Positions 34,768 to 42,008 of a stretch of DNA of 64,000 nucleotides are shown here, piece by piece; positions within the stretch are counted from its first letter, which is position 1, and every line of letters starts with the position of its first letter. The DNA is taken from contig JAJDUJ010000007.1 in assembly GCA_022826705.1 (NCBI GenBank), positions 1-64,000 on the forward strand. Reading direction: 5' to 3'. Below the pieces are notes generated by a model that saw only the letters and a list, made by a program, of their open reading frames with translations, was not told the origin of the DNA and did not search any database. Both the position numbers and the translations under genes were made by a program. The DNA comes from Acidimicrobiia bacterium (GTDB lineage Bacteria > Actinomycetota > Acidimicrobiia > Acidimicrobiales > Bin134).

Positions 34768-34976
34768 TGCGATTCGTCGGAAAGATGGGAGATAATCAGG
34801 CTCTCGCCGGGCCGCAATTCCTGGGACAGCACCTTTCGCATCTGGCGGGTGCTCGCCATCCGCCGCAAGAGTCGGACCCCCCAAACCGCCCCGCCCAAAA
34901 TAAGCCACGCTCGGCTCCCGCCCATCACGCCACGCCTGATGGCCTGTCGATGCAAGTACCCCAGAGGATCTGGCAT
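34764..34976 (-). CDS. Small membrane-associated protein
   Basis: This 70-residue protein from the ATG at 34976 has a short hydrophobic helix (about 20-36, RAWLILGGAVWGVRLL) and a basic then acidic C-terminal half (LRPGESLIISHLSDESQ). The family is not recognised. It starts 4 bases after the stop of the upstream small gene and its stop overlaps the trmI GTG. Tight spacing in a run of small membrane genes is the main support. Confidence 0.6.
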   Translation of the reverse strand: MPDPLGYLHRQAIRRGVMGGSRAWLILGGAVWGVRLLRRMASTRQMRKVLSQELRPGESLIISHLSDESQ

Positions 34977-34980
34977 CCGA

Positions 34981-35202
34981 TCAGACCCGGCGGACTTCGA
35001 CCACGGTCCGGCTGGCCCGCCCGCGGCGACGCCCCAACATGAATGCCAACGCAACCAGCACGGCCAACACCACGATTCCCCCGGCCAGCGCCGGGGTGCG
35101 GGCCGCCTCTGCGGTGCCGTCCAAGCTGTGCTTCAGTTCTTCGAACTTGGCCTGGATGTCGTCTCTGCTTATCGCCTCGCGGCCCAAGTCCAGATCGCTC
35201 AC
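34981..35202 (-). CDS. Small single-pass membrane protein
   Basis: The 73-residue product has a charged N-terminal helix (ISRDDIQAKFEELKHSLDG), a single membrane helix (about 41-58) and an Arg-rich tail (GRRRGRASRTVVEVRRV). The pattern resembles DUF3618-type actinobacterial envelope proteins, but I would not name it. Its ATG overlaps the stop of the upstream gene (ATGA). Confidence 0.65.
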   Translation of the reverse strand: MSDLDLGREAISRDDIQAKFEELKHSLDGTAEAARTPALAGGIVVLAVLVALAFMLGRRRGRASRTVVEVRRV

Positions 35203-35540
35203 GAGCGGTCTCCTCTCGATGCTTGGCTTCTGAGCGCGAACACGCTGGCCAGAACGACAAGCAGTCCGACCAGCACAACTACATAGGGCAGGGCGCTCAT
35301 GTTGCCGTCGAACACCCCAGAGGCCTCAGTTTGGAGCAGGCGCAACCCGGCAATGGTCAGGAAGATCAGCCCGATCCCGATGCTCAGCGCGCCGAGCACG
35401 CCGAGCTTCAGCGTCTTCCCCAAGTGGGTGAGCGGCGTGACGATCTCCTGTCGGCCGTAGCCGATAAGCAGCGTCTTCAATTCGGCCAACGTTGCGTTGG
35501 GCGAGTTCCCCTTTCGGGCAGCTTTTGAACGTTTGGACAC
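35199..35540 (-). CDS. Small two-helix membrane protein, holin/DUF1469-like layout
   Basis: The start is the GTG at 35540, because an AGGAGG motif lies 5 bases upstream; an in-frame TTG at 35555 lies on top of that motif. The 113-residue product has a basic N-terminus and two membrane helices (about 46-66 and 83-101) separated by a short loop. Phage-holin-like superfamily proteins of actinobacteria have this layout. It begins a four-gene run leading to trmI. Confidence 0.65.
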   Translation of the reverse strand: MSKRSKAARKGNSPNATLAELKTLLIGYGRQEIVTPLTHLGKTLKLGVLGALSIGIGLIFLTIAGLRLLQTEASGVFDGNMSALPYVVVLVGLLVVLASVFALRSQASRGDRS

Positions 35541-35582
35541 GGCCTCCTCCTGCAACCGCTCAGCCTATCCGGGTGATTCCCA

Positions 35583-36215
35583 CTACCCCATTTCGATTCT
35601 GGCTCGAATGACCTCTTCGGCGTCAGACAGAAGTTCAGCCAACAGGCCCAAGCGGAAAGTCGCATTGTCTGCGGTTAGCAGCTTCTGTCTGTCGAGCGGC
35701 CCCATTGGAGAGAGAGCCGAGAGCTGCCAGACCGCAGTCGAGGGATCCTCAGATATCTCAAAGTCGGTGGGAGGCCCGGGCGCCCCCAATTCTGATTGCA
35801 ATGCCAGTACCCGGCGCCACTGCGCCACCACCGAGGGCAGCTGGCGGGCTGCGTCTTCATCGTTGAATTGGCCGGTGTCGGGCCAATCTTGGACTTCGGC
35901 CCGAGGATAGGGGTCATCCTCCAGCCAGTGGGAAACTTGAACCCGGCGTGTACCCCCGACCATGAGGCCCCAACGGCCATCAGGAAACTCTTGGGCGTCG
36001 ATGATCTTGGCCACCGTTCCGGCATAGGTGCGGGTATCACCGCCCCCGACCTCGCTGCCCCGCTCGATGAGCACCACCCCAAACTCTCGGTCGCCGTCCA
36101 GGCAGTCTCTTGTCATCTGCCGGTACCGGGGCTCGAACACATGGATCGGCACCACCATGGTGGGCAACAGCACCATCCCCAGTGGGAACATGGGCATCGT
36201 GGTTGCCTCGGTCAT
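35583..36215 (-). CDS. LON substrate-binding (N-terminal) domain protein
   Basis: This 210-residue protein consists of a stand-alone LON N-terminal domain: MFPLGMVLLPTMVVPIHVFE-like opening (PMFPLGMVLLP, HVFEPRYRQM), GDREFGVVLIERG, VGTVAKI-like (YAGTVAKIIDAQEFPDGRW) and a helical C-terminal part. There is no AAA or protease domain. Such proteins are widespread in actinobacteria and of unknown role, perhaps substrate adaptors. It is 23 bases downstream of the PBP4-like gene. Confidence 0.85.
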   Translation of the reverse strand: MTEATTMPMFPLGMVLLPTMVVPIHVFEPRYRQMTRDCLDGDREFGVVLIERGSEVGGGDTRTYAGTVAKIIDAQEFPDGRWGLMVGGTRRVQVSHWLEDDPYPRAEVQDWPDTGQFNDEDAARQLPSVVAQWRRVLALQSELGAPGPPTDFEISEDPSTAVWQLSALSPMGPLDRQKLLTADNATFRLGLLAELLSDAEEVIRARIEMG

Positions 36216-36238
36216 GTTGGCGTGATCCCGCGTCGACG

Positions 36239-37741
36239 TCAGCCGAGCCGAAGTGGTGCTAGTTGGATGTCGTCGAGGGTCGGCTTCGCTTCCAGACTGG
36301 CCAAATGGCCGACGACACGGCTCTCAAGTTCCTTCAGAGCCTGGTTGTCCAGCGGGCCCTGCTGGTTGGCGATGAAAGCGAAGGTCAACTCTTGGCCACG
36401 GCCGATGTCGATATACCCCATCATCACCGAAGTGCCCGACGTCCCGCCTGACAGCGCTCTGATCCGCCCGGGGTTCTCGACGCTGGTGAATCGGCTCTGA
36501 AGCGGTCCGGCCTCGGCGGCGGTGGGCAGTAACTCACGGAACAGCGGGGTGTATTCATTGCTGTCTAGGAGTGCCGTGAACACCGGGCAGGTGGCCACAT
36601 TGTCCGGATCAAGTCCCGAGCCGTCATCGAATTTGAGTGGTTGGAACTGATCGGAGTTGATCCCGACCCTGGCCAGTGTGTTGTTCATCGCCTGAAGTCC
36701 GGCTTGGGTGCTGCCCACCCCCGTGGTGACCCATCCGATTTCCTTGATCAGCATCTCGATGGTCTCGATATCCCGGTTGTCGAGAATCTGCCGATAGTAG
36801 GCAGAAAGCGGCGCTGATTCGATTGACGCCAGGATGTAGAGCTCTTCTCCCTCCGGCACTCCCTCCGAGCGAGGGGTGCGGCGTATGACCACGTCCCGCG
36901 CCTCGAGCATGTCGTCGAACAGCGCCGCGGCATACCACGGTGGATCGTCCGCGACCACATAACCAACCGCCTCCTCATTGGCTTGAGTCGCGGTCTCTTC
37001 GGCTTCTAACTCTGGATCCGAAACCGGGAACTGCCGCCAGCCGTCGTCGAATTGCAAAGCCAGCAGGGTGCCGATGTTCTGGGACTCAATGGTCTCCTCC
37101 GGCCAAGAACCGTAGAACAGGTCGTCATAGCGAGTGGCGTCGCCCACCACCGCACCTGTCACTAGAGCCAAGCCATCGTCCACTAGATCCTGAGCCAGTT
37201 CCTCGATGGGAGTGCGGAGTTGGTTCTGACCCAATTCCAGGGTGGCAGCAAACTCGCGGGTCAACAACAAGGGGTCGCCTCCACCGACTAGGTAGACATC
37301 TCCGTTGATCACGCCGCCCTCCATCGGAACCACCGACTGGACCGAGGTTGTAAAGGTGTGATCAGGTCCCAACGTCTGGTGAGCCGTGGCCAGGGTGAGC
37401 AGCAAGGTGGCATCAGAAGGTGAAACCGGAGTGTTGGTGTAACCGTTCTCGCGGGGGTCAAAGGAGCTTCCATTCTGAGTCACATGGAGGCATGCAGAGA
37501 CGGGGGAGCTAGCCATCAACTCGTCCAAAGTGTCGAAGAAGTCAGGCTCAGTGAGCGACGGGGCCAGCATGGAGGTGAGACGGCGGGTGGAGACCAAAGG
37601 AGTACCCACACCCGGTGGAACAGTGTCGTCAGTGGCCACCTCCCCCAGATCGTCATGAAGCTGGTCGCTGAGCTGGTTCGAGCCGAATAGCGCGGCAAGG
37701 GCAATCACAAGCAGCAGAACGGGCATCACGATTCGGCGCAC
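36239..37741 (-). CDS. PBP4/DacB-like (S13) protein with degenerate active site
   Basis: This 500-residue protein (GTG at 37741, AGGA 8 bases upstream) has an N-terminal membrane anchor and the overall layout of D-alanyl-D-alanine carboxypeptidase PBP4. LLTLATAHQTLGPDHTFTTSV, the VYLVGGGDPLL strand and DDGSGLDPDN are all family landmarks. The catalytic motifs are altered. The SxxK position reads SPSD, the SxN position near LDNRDIETI lacks Ser-X-Asn, and the KTG position reads SGG (RALSGGTSG). Enzyme activity is therefore doubtful; it may be a cell-wall-binding or regulatory pseudoenzyme. Confidence 0.78.
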   Translation of the reverse strand: MRRIVMPVLLLVIALAALFGSNQLSDQLHDDLGEVATDDTVPPGVGTPLVSTRRLTSMLAPSLTEPDFFDTLDELMASSPVSACLHVTQNGSSFDPRENGYTNTPVSPSDATLLLTLATAHQTLGPDHTFTTSVQSVVPMEGGVINGDVYLVGGGDPLLLTREFAATLELGQNQLRTPIEELAQDLVDDGLALVTGAVVGDATRYDDLFYGSWPEETIESQNIGTLLALQFDDGWRQFPVSDPELEAEETATQANEEAVGYVVADDPPWYAAALFDDMLEARDVVIRRTPRSEGVPEGEELYILASIESAPLSAYYRQILDNRDIETIEMLIKEIGWVTTGVGSTQAGLQAMNNTLARVGINSDQFQPLKFDDGSGLDPDNVATCPVFTALLDSNEYTPLFRELLPTAAEAGPLQSRFTSVENPGRIRALSGGTSGTSVMMGYIDIGRGQELTFAFIANQQGPLDNQALKELESRVVGHLASLEAKPTLDDIQLAPLRLG

Positions 37742-37746
37742 TGGAA

Positions 37747-39210
37747 TTATCCTAGGAGGCGCTTGCGCCAGCGGGCGTACCACCACATGTGGTGCAAAGC
37801 TCTCACCGCCCGGTCAGCGGAAGGAAAGCAATAGCTGCCCTGGGCAGCCAGCGTGGCGGGGCCGGCGTTGTCAGGCTGGGTTATCCCCAGTTCGGTCGCG
37901 GCCAAAATGGGCTTGCCCGTTCGAGCGGAGGCATCGGCTGCGGCTTGGGCGAAGCGGCTGTCCTGGCGCTCATGGTACTCACAGATACGGGCCAGTTCGG
38001 CCGCCTCGAAGTACGGGCCCGAACGCAAGTGGGACGCAGTATTGGCCTGAATCCCCATACCCAGATAAATCACCGCGTCGACTTCAGGATGATCGGCAAC
38101 GAGGTCAATGACCTCAGGAATGGTGTCGCGGCTCTCGCCCCCAGCCAGGTCGATCGGATTGCTGCGACTCCAGCGGGGCGGTACCAACCCATCGATGGCC
38201 TCCTTCAAGTCGGCGGGGAGGGGAATCAACTCAAGTTTCGACTTCGAGAGCGCGTCAGCGGCGATAACCCCCCATCCGCCCGCGCTGGACAGCACCAGAG
38301 TACGGGGCCCAGCAGGAAGGGGCTGGGTGGCGAAGGCTGCTACCGCGTCATAGGCCTCTTCGATGGTTTGAGCCCGTACCGCACCGCTCTGGCGCACCAT
38401 CCCGTCGAAAATTCGATCGTCGGTTGCCAGCGCTCCCGTGTGGCTGGCCGCGGCCTGCGCTCCCCGCGGTGTGGTTCCCCCTTTGACCAGTACGACCGGC
38501 TTTGCCGCGGCCACTCTCTTGATAGCTGCGGCAAATGCTGGGCCGTCTTCTACTCCTTCGACATATGCAGCCATGGCCTTGGTATGGGGATCGCTAGCAA
38601 ACCACCCGAGATAGTCCACCACTCCCAACATGGCGGCGTTTCCCGCACTCACCGCTCGGCTGATGCCGACTCCGCTCTGTGCCGCGTAGTTCATGAACGC
38701 CGAGACCAGATTGCCCGACTGGCTGGCTACTGCAATCGGCCCAGGGGGCGGAATGGGCGCCACGATCTGGGCGGCCAGCTTGGCCGGATTGGAAATCAGC
38801 CCCTGCCCATTCGGCCCCGCCACCACCATGCCCAGCGACCGGGCCAATTGCACCAGTTCCCTTTCGGCTCGAGCCCCTTCGGAACCTGCCTCCCGAAAGC
38901 CACCTGAGGCGATGAACACCGCGCCAACCCCTCTGCTGGCCGCCGATCTCAAGATCTCAGAACACGTGTGGGGCGGAGTGCAGACGAAGACCAGGTCGGC
39001 TGCCCCCTCAGGTATATCGGCGACCGACTCCAATGCCTCAACTCCCAAAATGCTGGGTTGATCGGGGTTGGTGGCGAAGACCGGCCCGTCGAACCCTCCG
39101 GCCAACACGTTGTGAAGAGCAACGAATCCGAACTTGCCCGGATGCGTGGAGGCGCCAGCTACCACGATGCCATGGGGGTTGAACAGAATATCTAACGGTG
39201 GCCGACTCAT
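37747..39210 (-). CDS. Acyl-CoA synthetase (NDP-forming), CoA-binding subunit
   Basis: This 487-residue alpha-like subunit of an ADP-forming acyl/acetyl-CoA synthetase has a CoA-binding Rossmann domain (GIVVAGASTHPGKFG) and two succinyl-CoA-ligase-like domains. The phosphorylated catalytic His is in AASHTGALA. The GPNGQGL segment and the AVASQSGNLVSA motif are typical. The family interconverts acyl-CoA, phosphate and ADP with acid, CoA and ATP. The ATP-grasp partner is encoded immediately upstream with an ATGA overlap. The specific acid is unknown. Confidence 0.88.
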   Translation of the reverse strand: MSRPPLDILFNPHGIVVAGASTHPGKFGFVALHNVLAGGFDGPVFATNPDQPSILGVEALESVADIPEGAADLVFVCTPPHTCSEILRSAASRGVGAVFIASGGFREAGSEGARAERELVQLARSLGMVVAGPNGQGLISNPAKLAAQIVAPIPPPGPIAVASQSGNLVSAFMNYAAQSGVGISRAVSAGNAAMLGVVDYLGWFASDPHTKAMAAYVEGVEDGPAFAAAIKRVAAAKPVVLVKGGTTPRGAQAAASHTGALATDDRIFDGMVRQSGAVRAQTIEEAYDAVAAFATQPLPAGPRTLVLSSAGGWGVIAADALSKSKLELIPLPADLKEAIDGLVPPRWSRSNPIDLAGGESRDTIPEVIDLVADHPEVDAVIYLGMGIQANTASHLRSGPYFEAAELARICEYHERQDSRFAQAAADASARTGKPILAATELGITQPDNAGPATLAAQGSYCFPSADRAVRALHHMWWYARWRKRLLG

Positions 39211-39860
39211 GAGCCCGTCGTCACCACCAGAGCGTCCACAGCCACCGGCAACCCGTCCTGGATCACCAGGGGATTTACATCGATGGCCTCGACACCTTCC
39301 CCTCCCCCCGCGTGAGCCAAGCCCAACAACGAGTCCACCAACGCACCCTGGTCCACCGCAGGTTCGCCCCGGAGCGGAGCCATGAGGGCGGGGATGTCCA
39401 AGTCTTCGATCATGTCCTTGCAGTCGGCCTCGCTCACCGGAAGAAGCCGGAACACTGCCTCCCCCACTGCTTCGGCCAGAACTCCTCCCAAACCGAGCAT
39501 GAGCGCGGGACCGAACTGCTCAGTGTGTACTACGCCGGCAATGAACTCTCGATACCCGGCAACCATCTCCGATACCAGCAGGGCCACCTCGCCGTCGTCT
39601 TCGACGGCCGCGGCCAGCAGCTCGTCGGCTGCGGTGCGCACCGCAGCAGAGTTGTCGAGACCCAGCCGCACCAACCCCCGCTCGCTCTTGTGTGCCAGCG
39701 ACGAGCCGCACAGCTTTACCGCCACCGGACCGCCGATTTCGACCGCTGCGGCCACCGCCTCGTCGGCTGAGTGCGCCAGTTTGTCTCTGCTCACGGCAAC
39801 GCCATGGCGAGCGAGAAGCTGCTTCGACTCAAACTCCGACAACACCCCCACCCCGAACAC
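39207..39860 (-). CDS. Acyl-CoA synthetase (NDP-forming), ATP-grasp subunit
   Basis: This is a 217-residue ATP-grasp subunit. FESKQLLARHGVAV opens the domain. GPVAVKLCGSSLAHKSERG is the ATP-binding strand-loop, and the MLGLGGVLAEAV and VEAIDVNPLVI segments complete the grasp fold. It is the beta-like partner of the next gene (ATGA overlap at 39207). The two-gene form is found in archaea and some bacteria; many actinobacteria have one fused protein. Confidence 0.88.
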   Translation of the reverse strand: MFGVGVLSEFESKQLLARHGVAVSRDKLAHSADEAVAAAVEIGGPVAVKLCGSSLAHKSERGLVRLGLDNSAAVRTAADELLAAAVEDDGEVALLVSEMVAGYREFIAGVVHTEQFGPALMLGLGGVLAEAVGEAVFRLLPVSEADCKDMIEDLDIPALMAPLRGEPAVDQGALVDSLLGLAHAGGGEGVEAIDVNPLVIQDGLPVAVDALVVTTGS

Positions 39861-40018
39861 GCTACTTGCCTGTCTCTCCCTTTCTCACCCTGACGCCTCA
39901 GCGTTAGGCACTAGGTTCTGGGGCGTTCAACCTTCATGTAACCCCCCTCTGTCCTCTAGGGTCACATCCGTGGCTGTTGTTATCAGCAGCCGGTCCTAAC
40001 CCATTGGGAGTTCAACTC

Positions 40019-40771
40019 GTGCAGATAGTGATCGCGATTGCGGTAGGCCTCGCCCTTACCCAGCTGGCCAATCTCGCCACCACCGTGTATTTGCACCGGG
40101 ACTTGGCCCATAAGGCTGTTCAGATGCATCCCGCCATTCGCAGCTTCTTCAAAGTGTTCCTCTGGATGGCGACCGGAATCTCAGCCCGGCAGTGGGCCGC
40201 AGTCCACCGCAAGCACCATGCGTACACCGATGCCCCTGAAGACCCCCACTCACCAGCCCGGTTGGGCTGGCTTCGCGTGCAGCTCACCAATGCCGCCCTC
40301 TATCGGCGATCGGCCCGCGACCCCCGCACCACCGAGCGCTACGCCAAAGACATCCCCATCACCCTGCCCGACCGCATCCTGCTAAACCGGGGGATCATCG
40401 GTTTGGCCTTGGGAGTCGCCATTCTGGTGTTGTGGCTGGGCTGGGTGCCCGGTCTAGTGGCCTCAGCGGTCCATACCGTGGGCTATATCGGCTTGGGCGG
40501 CTCGGTAAACGGGGTGGCCCACACATTCGGCCGCCGGCCGTTCGACAACAGCGCCACCAACGTCACCTGGTTGGCCTGGCTCACCTGCGGCGAGGGCTAC
40601 CACAACAACCACCATGCCGCCCCAACATCGGCTCGCTTCGCCCGACGTTGGCACCAATTCGACCTGGGCTGGTGGTTCATCTGCGTGGCCAGCTGGCTCG
40701 GTTTGGCTCAAATTCGCCATGCCGACGTCGACGCGCTGGCCTCTCGCTCCACTACATCTGTTCAGGTTTGA
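40019..40771 (+). CDS. Acyl-CoA/fatty acid desaturase
   Basis: This 250-residue membrane di-iron desaturase has all three His boxes: HRDLAH, HRKHH and HNNHH. Four hydrophobic segments flank them. It introduces a double bond into acyl chains, probably delta-9, at the membrane. I use the GTG at 40019 because GGGAG lies 8 bases upstream; an in-frame TTG at 39977 lacks such a site. The 158 bases between it and the divergent synthetase pair hold the control region; I see no clear operator there. Confidence 0.87.
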   Translation: MQIVIAIAVGLALTQLANLATTVYLHRDLAHKAVQMHPAIRSFFKVFLWMATGISARQWAAVHRKHHAYTDAPEDPHSPARLGWLRVQLTNAALYRRSARDPRTTERYAKDIPITLPDRILLNRGIIGLALGVAILVLWLGWVPGLVASAVHTVGYIGLGGSVNGVAHTFGRRPFDNSATNVTWLAWLTCGEGYHNNHHAAPTSARFARRWHQFDLGWWFICVASWLGLAQIRHADVDALASRSTTSVQV

Positions 40772-40839
40772 CGAACAACCTCCCCCCATTTGTGTAACGC
40801 AACGTTTTTTCCGCTGACAGAGCGCGCCGTCGGACTAGC

Positions 40840-41964
40840 GTGCAGGTAGTGAGCAGGTATGGGGCCGCTTTATCCGAGCATCCTGACTCGGCTAACGCCG
40901 CGGGAGAGGTAATCGGCGAGATCCTCGAAGCGGTGGGACCCTCCCCCGACTTAGCCGTGCTGTTCACCTCGGCCTCCCATCAGGAAGCGATCAACGAAAT
41001 TGCCGATGCCATCCACCAAGTCTTGGCTCCGTCTGTTCTCATCGGCACCACCGCGGTATCGGTGATCGGCGGCCCGCTCGAAGTCGAGGAGCGCCCGGCT
41101 GTTTCCCTTTGGGCCGCAGCCCAATGCCCCGCCCGTGCGGTGCGGCTCGAAGCAGTCCGCGGCCCCGACGGCTGGGCAGTGGGCGGGATTCCCGTCGATG
41201 CCGAGGGAACACTGCTCGTGGTCCCCGATCCATTCACCTTCCCCAGTGATGCCTTGTTGAATGCGGGACCGCCTATGACCGTGGTGGGAGGTCTGGCCTC
41301 TGCCGCCGGCCGGCCGGGAGGCAATCGCCTGGTTCTGGGCCATCAGGTCTATGACGACGGTGCGGTAGGCGTCATCCTCGATCCCCAGGTAAAGGTTCGC
41401 ACCGTTGTCTCTCAGGGTTGTCGCCCCATTGGCCAGCCCTTCACCGTGACCAAATCTGAGGACAACATCGTTTCGGAGATGGGAGGCCGCCCGGCGGTGG
41501 ACCGCCTGCGGGAGACCCTTTTGGCACTGGACGAGGCCGACCGAGCCCTGGTATCGAGAGGACTCCATATCGGCATTGTCATCGACGAGCACAAATCAGA
41601 ATTCCACCGGGGCGACTTTTTGATCCGAGGATTGATCGGTGCCGACGAGCAAACTGGCGCACTGGCGGTGGGCGACTCGGTCGAAGTCGGTACCACAGTC
41701 CAATTCCAAGTGCGGGACGCTGCCACCGCTGACGAGGACCTGCGAGAGCTGATGGCTGACGCTTCCGCTGGGTCGGCCCTGGTATTCACGTGCAACGGCA
41801 GGGGGACCCACCTGTTCGAAGGTCCCGACCACGACGCGGCCGTGGTCCACGAGGCTCTGGAGAGAGCGCCGGTGGCCGGAATGTTCTGCGCTGGCGAACT
41901 CGGGCCGATCGGGGGTCGCAATTTCCTCCACGGATTCACCGCTTCGGTGGTGCTGTTCCCATGA
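40840..41964 (+). CDS. FIST-domain sensory protein
   Basis: The 374-residue product has a FIST N-terminal domain (AVLFTSASHQEAINEIADAI, IGTTAVSVIGG) and a FIST C-terminal domain (ALVFTCNGRGTHLF, VAGMFCAGELGPIGGRNFLH). FIST proteins are ligand-binding modules of signalling systems, proposed to bind small molecules such as amino acids. Here it is a stand-alone cytoplasmic protein without a kinase or cyclase domain. The start is the GTG at 40840 or 40849. It precedes transketolase by 44 bases. Confidence 0.85.
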   Translation: MQVVSRYGAALSEHPDSANAAGEVIGEILEAVGPSPDLAVLFTSASHQEAINEIADAIHQVLAPSVLIGTTAVSVIGGPLEVEERPAVSLWAAAQCPARAVRLEAVRGPDGWAVGGIPVDAEGTLLVVPDPFTFPSDALLNAGPPMTVVGGLASAAGRPGGNRLVLGHQVYDDGAVGVILDPQVKVRTVVSQGCRPIGQPFTVTKSEDNIVSEMGGRPAVDRLRETLLALDEADRALVSRGLHIGIVIDEHKSEFHRGDFLIRGLIGADEQTGALAVGDSVEVGTTVQFQVRDAATADEDLRELMADASAGSALVFTCNGRGTHLFEGPDHDAAVVHEALERAPVAGMFCAGELGPIGGRNFLHGFTASVVLFP

Positions 41965-41989
41965 CCATCCGACATTTCCCATGACCATC
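41956..41989. repeat. Short direct repeat at the FIST gene stop
   Basis: A 14-base sequence (41956-41969) that includes the FIST gene's TGA stop is repeated exactly at 41976-41989, a 20-base period. It is one of several gene-junction duplications in the window. Confidence 0.8.
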
Positions 41990-42008
41990 TGAAAGGACCG
42001 GCCGATTT

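Noticed and set aside
40790..40820. Possible terminator (aacg-caa-cgtt followed by T's) after the desaturase gene
   Set aside because: The stem is only 4 bp; too weak to report as a feature.
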